Assembly: GCA_013397455.1 (NCBI GenBank)
Contig: VYZB01000384.1
Coordinates: 124,001-188,000, forward strand
Reading direction: 5' to 3'
DNA length: 64,000 nt
From: Crotophaga sulcirostris
Lineage: Eukaryota > Chordata > Aves > Cuculiformes > Crotophagidae
Shown here in pieces: positions 59,781 through 64,000 of this stretch. Each line of letters starts with the position of its first letter. Position 1 is the stretch's first letter. The position numbers and the translations under genes were made by a program. The notes under the pieces were generated by a model, which did not search any database, was not told where the DNA came from, and worked only from the letters and a program-made list of their open reading frames with translations.

Positions 59781-60700
59781 TGGGTAAAAAACTGGCTGGA
59801 TGGCCAGGCCCAAAGGGTGGTAGTAAATGGAACTAAATCCAGTTGGAGGCTGGTGACAAGTGGTGTCCCCAGGGTCCGGTGCTGGGTCCAGTTCTCTTCA
59901 ATATCTTTATCAATGATCTGGACGAGTGCACCATTGGTACGTTTGGGGATGACACTAAGCTGAGTGGTAGTGTTGATCTACTTGAAGGAACGGGGGGTTC
60001 TGCAGAGGGATCTGGACAGGCTGGATCGATGAGCTGAGACCAACAGGATGAGGTTCAACAAAGTCAAGTCCTGAGTTCCGCGCTTGGGACACAACAACCC
60101 CAGGCAGCGTTACAGGCCTGAGGGAGATTGGCTGGAGAGCTGCCTGGCAGAGAAGGACTTGGGCTGTTGGTTGACAGCTGACTGAATAGGAGCCAGCAGT
60201 GGTCCAGGTGGCCAAGAAGTCCAATGGCATCTTGGCCTGTGTCAGAGACAGCGTGGCCAGCAGGAGCAGGGCAGGGATGGTGCCCCTGTGCTCAGCACTG
60301 GTGAGGCCGCACCTCGAGTGCCGTGTGCAGTTCTGGGCCCTCACTGCAAGAAGGACATTGAGGGGCTGGAGCGCGTCCAGAGAAGGGCAACGAGGCTGGG
60401 GAAGGGGCTGGAGAACAAGGGTTATGAGGAACAAATGAAGGAACTAGGGTTGTTTAGTTTAGTGAAGAGGAGGCTGAGGGGAGACCTCCTCACTGTCTAC
60501 AACTACCTGAAAGGAGGTTGTGGCTAAGAGTGTCGGTATCTTCTCCCACATGACAGGTGATTGGACAAGGGGAAATGGCTGCAAGTTGTGCCAGGACAGG
60601 TTCAGACTAGACCTTAGGAAAGAGTTGTTCACTGAAAGGGCCTCGGGCACTGGCACAGCTGCCCGGGGAGTGAGTCACCATCCCTGGAGGTGTTTAAAAG
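59781..60700 (+). pseudogene. CR1 ORF2 C-terminal half, frameshifted
   Basis: In frame order the plus strand gives [18 protein letters not shown] and [12 protein letters not shown] frameshift at the CCCAGGGTCC step (about 59871) is followed by [17 protein letters not shown] and [16 protein letters not shown] (about 59940-59990). The catalytic block is FGDD where FADD is usual; both aspartates are kept. Later pieces are [20 protein letters not shown] (60205-60264), [15 protein letters not shown] and, in another frame, [20 protein letters not shown] and [20 protein letters not shown] (up to about 60520). A few codons are missing before the catalytic block. Several stops and at least three frameshifts rule out function. 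Confidence 0.88.
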
Positions 60701-60808
60701 ATGGGTAGGTGAGTTCCTCAGGAACAGGGTTTAATAAGTGGACAGCTACAATTGGACTTGATGATCTCAGAGATCTTTTCCAACCACTTTATTCTATGAT
60801 TCTATGAT
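59781..60808 (+). mobile_element. CR1 LINE, ORF2 reverse transcriptase to 3' tail, 1 kb
   Basis: This is a clear plus-strand CR1 truncated at its 5' end within the reverse transcriptase. It ends in CTCAGAGATCTTTTCCAACC-ACTTT and the 8-bp tail repeat ATTCTATG (about 60791-60808). The order of ORF2 blocks is complete from the middle of the reverse transcriptase to the stop region, then the 3' UTR. The copy is easy to align by eye to the general CR1 pattern, so it is younger than most others here. It forms a head-to-head pair with the minus-strand ORF1 element at 58859-59520. Confidence 0.95.
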
Positions 60809-63093
60809 TAAGTGTGAAAGTTCTGCCAATTGTAGCACTGTTAGAGATGAGATCTCTGTGTTACTGATTAGTCTCCTTCCTGAAACCCTTAGGAGACTAA
60901 TTGTTGCTCATTGCTCTCTGTATGTTCTTCCATGTGTTCACCCCAGATGGCCAATTGATCTAATTTGATGACTGAGGCAGTGGCAGCTTCTCCTGGCCTG
61001 GCAGATATTGATGTTTTGCAGCAGCGTGACTGCAGATCCTTCCCTTTTGGATTGCGTTTTGGCTCCAGGGGAAAGCAGACAGATCGTGCTGCCCAGGCGA
61101 AGGCGAAGGGTGATTTGTGTGACCACTAACAGCAGGTGCTTTGTCTGCAGGGAGAGGGAAACTGTGCTGCTTTTCATTGATGTCCTCATTTTGAGAAGAA
61201 AGGGTTTGAATCTTTTAATAGATATTTGGATTTTATACCCTACTAGTTATGATTGAAACTTTTGTTTTGATTATAGAAGTTTTCCATCAGCTTTTACTTT
61301 TTCCAGGACTATTTATGATTAATCCCAGTCGAGGGCTAATAAAGCATCTGAATTCTGATATTTGTTTTATCTAAAAAAAAGTCATATTAGGTAAAATATT
61401 TAAACAAATCTTCACAGATGTTGCTTTCCAAAACGAAAAGCTAGTCCTCTATTTGCAGAGACATAAATTGTAACTAATTTTTTATATGACCTACTGTATA
61501 CAAATCTTTGCTGTTTATGCTACAAAGTATTTCTCTTCCAGAAACCAAATTTTCCCCAAAATGCTGTACAGGTAATGTTCATAACCCTTTTCTTTAATCA
61601 CTGCTTTAAGCATAGCGACTGCATTGGGCAGAAACCAAATGTTCTTTGAAACTGATTGAAATTTAATTCTAGAGGGAAGAATAGAATTAATAAATGCCCA
61701 GCTGTGTTTCTTGATCTCTTTTCTGGTTTGTAGTTAGTGGAAGATAAAAAGAGGCAATCATTCTTTAACCATGTAATTAATTTAAACATTTAAATAACTT
61801 AGCACTCATGAATGCATTTCTATTTTATCTCCTCATTTTATATCTTTGTTTATCTTATCATAAAATGTGCAAAGCCTGCCAATTTCTTCTGTGTCCAGGC
61901 CTCTGTCTGCAAAGGACTGGAGATAATTTTAGTTTTGCTATTAGTAAAATAAATGTACTGAAATTTATATGCTGGCCTTTGCTTTTGTGGACAAAAGAAT
62001 TTTGATTTTTTAAGGAAAATATCAGTGGCTAATGATATCCAACTGGTTTGATTTAAGTGGTGATGATGTCTTCATTAGTCAGAGCAAGTGATTGATCTCT
62101 CCTTGCCACAGTGGTTGTTGTGCTTTCTCAACCAGGCATTTTAATTTTCAGTTTGACAACCAGTCAGAAAAAAACCCCATTACAGATGATCAAAGCTCTT
62201 GTGAGATAGTTATTGCCTCTAAAATGATGAGTGGGACAGGTCTGACGTCCGGAGGAAGTTATTTGTGCTTCTGACACCTACCTTGTTCCTACTTTCACTG
62301 GTGAATTTTACCTCTTTACCTCTCATTGTTAAGGTGAGCAGGAGAGCCAAGAGGAAGCCCATCCTACAGACCTGGGGTTGTTAAGTGAAGGGTCCACCAG
62401 GTCCCCTCCCTGGGCAGGCACCACCCAGTGATCCTTGGTGTGGTTTTGGTCCATGCCAGCAAAAACCCCAGAAATCTTAAGTATGATTCAGGAATTACTG
62501 CTGGGCAAGCACCATTGACAATAAACAGTTTGGATGCCCCAGGGCAGCGTTCATGGTATACTTTTATTTATTTGCATAGAAAGAGTGTCTGCTATTTTGT
62601 TCTGGTGGGTCTTGCAGGGTACACAGGACCCAAACTTTTCATCTGGCTGCACATGAGTCTACCCTGAACCTGAAACTAGAGGGATTAATCAGTACAGACA
62701 ATTACCAGTAAATTCTTCTGTGGTACAAGATTTCTAGCCTTTCACTGAGAATTGTCAGAGCCAGGCCAGAACTGTAACATCATAGTATTTTGCAAATTCG
62801 CAGCATTTCTGCACGGTGTGGCTAGGGATCACAGAGACTCTACCGACTCAGGAGTCAGAGTAGGCACTGCGGCAGGAAGGTAAAGTCTCCACAGCCACTC
62901 CATGAATTAAAGATTCTGATGCATGGGTCTGATCTGGGGTTTTAACGATTTCAGGGCTCTTCACACACGGGCTGTGTGTGGGTGGTCAACCCATCTCATC
63001 TTGGAGAAAGGTGAGAATTTTGTTACCTTCAGTTGAGGCTGAAAAAAAATCACAAAATCTTAAAACTCCCCTTCAGAATGATACTCTTATTTG

Positions 63094-63170
63094 TGCACAT
63101 ATATACACACATATGCACACATATATACATATACATATATGCATACATATTTTTATATATATGCATGTAC
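63094..63170. repeat. Compound AC/AT microsatellite
   Basis: CACATATATACACACATATG-type units alternate for about 75 bases, then pass into TATATATATGCATG. This is strictly alternating purine-pyrimidine sequence over most of its length, able to vary in length and to adopt left-handed or cruciform forms. Confidence 0.85.
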
Positions 63171-63849
63171 TTTTCTCAGGAAAAAGGCCTCTTCGTGGCC
63201 TGCTGGTTGGGTCTCACAGTTCACATTATAGACAACTTCATGTCCCTGCCCTGCACCAGATAGTGTCCACAGGGTAATGATTTAACTTTTGCACTAATTT
63301 ACAGTTTTTCTTTGAGTGTAAGAACCAGATCAGGTCATTCAGGAAGCCACTGAGATTTCTCGTGCACTCAGCATGCCTGCAGAGTAAACACTGCTCTTCT
63401 CTCAGTACTTCAATTTTGCTGTTGTTTGTTCTGCCTTCCTACCTGGAAAGAAAAAATATTGTTTTCTTTTAAACTGCACAGTTACAGTCATAATTTGAAA
63501 CTTTAGAGTACCTCATAGTAGCCATATTAAAGGATATAATGTTTTTCATCAAACAAAATTAGTTCTCTCTTGTTTGTAAGATAACAGGGTCAGTGTAGTT
63601 CCTGAGCAAAAAGAGAATTTGAAAAGTTTTTTTAGCAACCTAAATGTTGTATGTGACTTTTTATTGTGGCAGGTAGTTTATGCTCTTTTCTGTTGCATCC
63701 TTTTAATGTTATTTTTACCTGTGGAAATTATTTGTAAAATTGCTTGGTATTTTTTATACTTCACTTTATTCTGCTAAGAAGACACATAGAAAATTGTATT
63801 TTTTTTGCTTATGGTAGTTCCCCTGATCTCAAAATGTGATATTTACCTC

Positions 63850-63911
63850 TTTTTTTTTTAACAAACAAACAAACCAAAACAAAACCAAAACCCAAAAAAC
63901 CCACCAAACAA
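63850..63911. repeat. T10 run followed by CAAA/CCAAAA low-complexity tract
   Basis: A run of ten T is followed at once by an A/C-only stretch of about 50 bases built from CAAA, CCAAAA and CCCAAAAAA units. The strand has no G throughout that stretch. It resembles the shorter tract at 27826-27862. No element body adjoins it. Confidence 0.85.
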
Positions 63912-64000
63912 CTGCAACAGTGAAAACAAGTATTCTCACCTTACAATACCAGTTTTGTGTTTTCCTGAAGTCTAATGTTTTCTGATACCAATGGAAAAAA

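Larger units (their letters stand above)
60809..64000. other. AT-rich non-coding stretch with simple repeats
   Basis: No gene or transposon is recognised. Open frames are at most 99 codons (62978-63277 plus), and that frame runs over the AC/AT microsatellite, which gives it a histidine/tyrosine/isoleucine-rich middle of no meaning. Locally GC-richer sequence lies at 62340-62480 and 62800-62900. Confidence 0.5.

Noticed and set aside
59955..60434. 159-codon minus-strand frame
   Set aside because: It is antisense to the CR1 ORF2 C-terminal region on the plus strand, and the ORF2 motifs are on the other strand.
62978..63277. 99-codon plus-strand frame
   Set aside because: Its middle third is the translation of an AC/AT microsatellite, and the rest has no recognisable domain.
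1..64000. Endogenous retrovirus or LTR element
   Set aside because: I found no paired LTRs, primer-binding site, or gag/pol/env-like frames; all reverse transcriptase motifs belong to CR1 LINEs.

Overview
The window looks like intergenic or intronic vertebrate nuclear DNA, most likely from a bird. It is AT-rich and CpG-poor by eye. Every transposable element I can recognise is a CR1 (chicken repeat 1) LINE, several still ending in the 8-bp 3' tail of the ATTCTATG/ATTCTGTG type. I found no intact host gene, no convincing coding exon, no rRNA or tRNA gene, no CRISPR array and no bacterial-style operon. The open frames outside the CR1 copies are short, overlap one another on both strands, and match no protein family I recognise.

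Layout. From 0 to 17 kb there are four CR1 fragments, all on the minus strand: 1650-2035 (internally deleted), 11276-12404, 12405-13146 (abutting the previous one in the same orientation) and 16244-16688. From 16.7 to 36.3 kb there is no recognisable mobile element, only simple-sequence tracts, a pyrimidine-rich stretch (30.6-31.2 kb) and small inverted repeats. From 36.3 to 45 kb the CR1 copies lie on the plus strand: a worn 3' end (36268-36400), a large copy with ORF1 esterase and ORF2 endonuclease segments but no 3' end (38290-40199), a short 3' end (42976-43222), a multiply deleted copy (44150-44568), and another copy joined directly to it (44569-44980). From 45 to 58.3 kb there is again no recognisable mobile element. 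From 58.3 to 60.8 kb lies a cluster: a plus-strand 3' end (58340-58580), a minus-strand element in which the ORF1 esterase is joined almost directly to a CR1 3' tail (58859-59520), and a plus-strand 1-kb copy running from reverse transcriptase to the 3' tail (59781-60808). From 60.8 to 64 kb there is AT-rich DNA with an AC/AT microsatellite and a CAAA-type low-complexity tract.

The only proteins with a visible function are the broken CR1 ones. ORF1 fragments carry an SGNH/GDSL-type esterase domain. ORF2 fragments carry an APE-type endonuclease, a reverse transcriptase and the C-terminal region. All have stops, frameshifts or deletions, so nothing here is likely to be mobile now. The points most worth a second look are the ORF1-plus-tail derivative at 58.9-59.5 kb, the 3'-truncated CR1 at 38.3-40.2 kb, the multi-deletion composite at 44.15-44.98 kb, and two canonical G-quadruplex motifs (4552-4569 on the minus strand, 55841-55870 on the plus strand). 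I found no clear candidate for an undescribed biological system.
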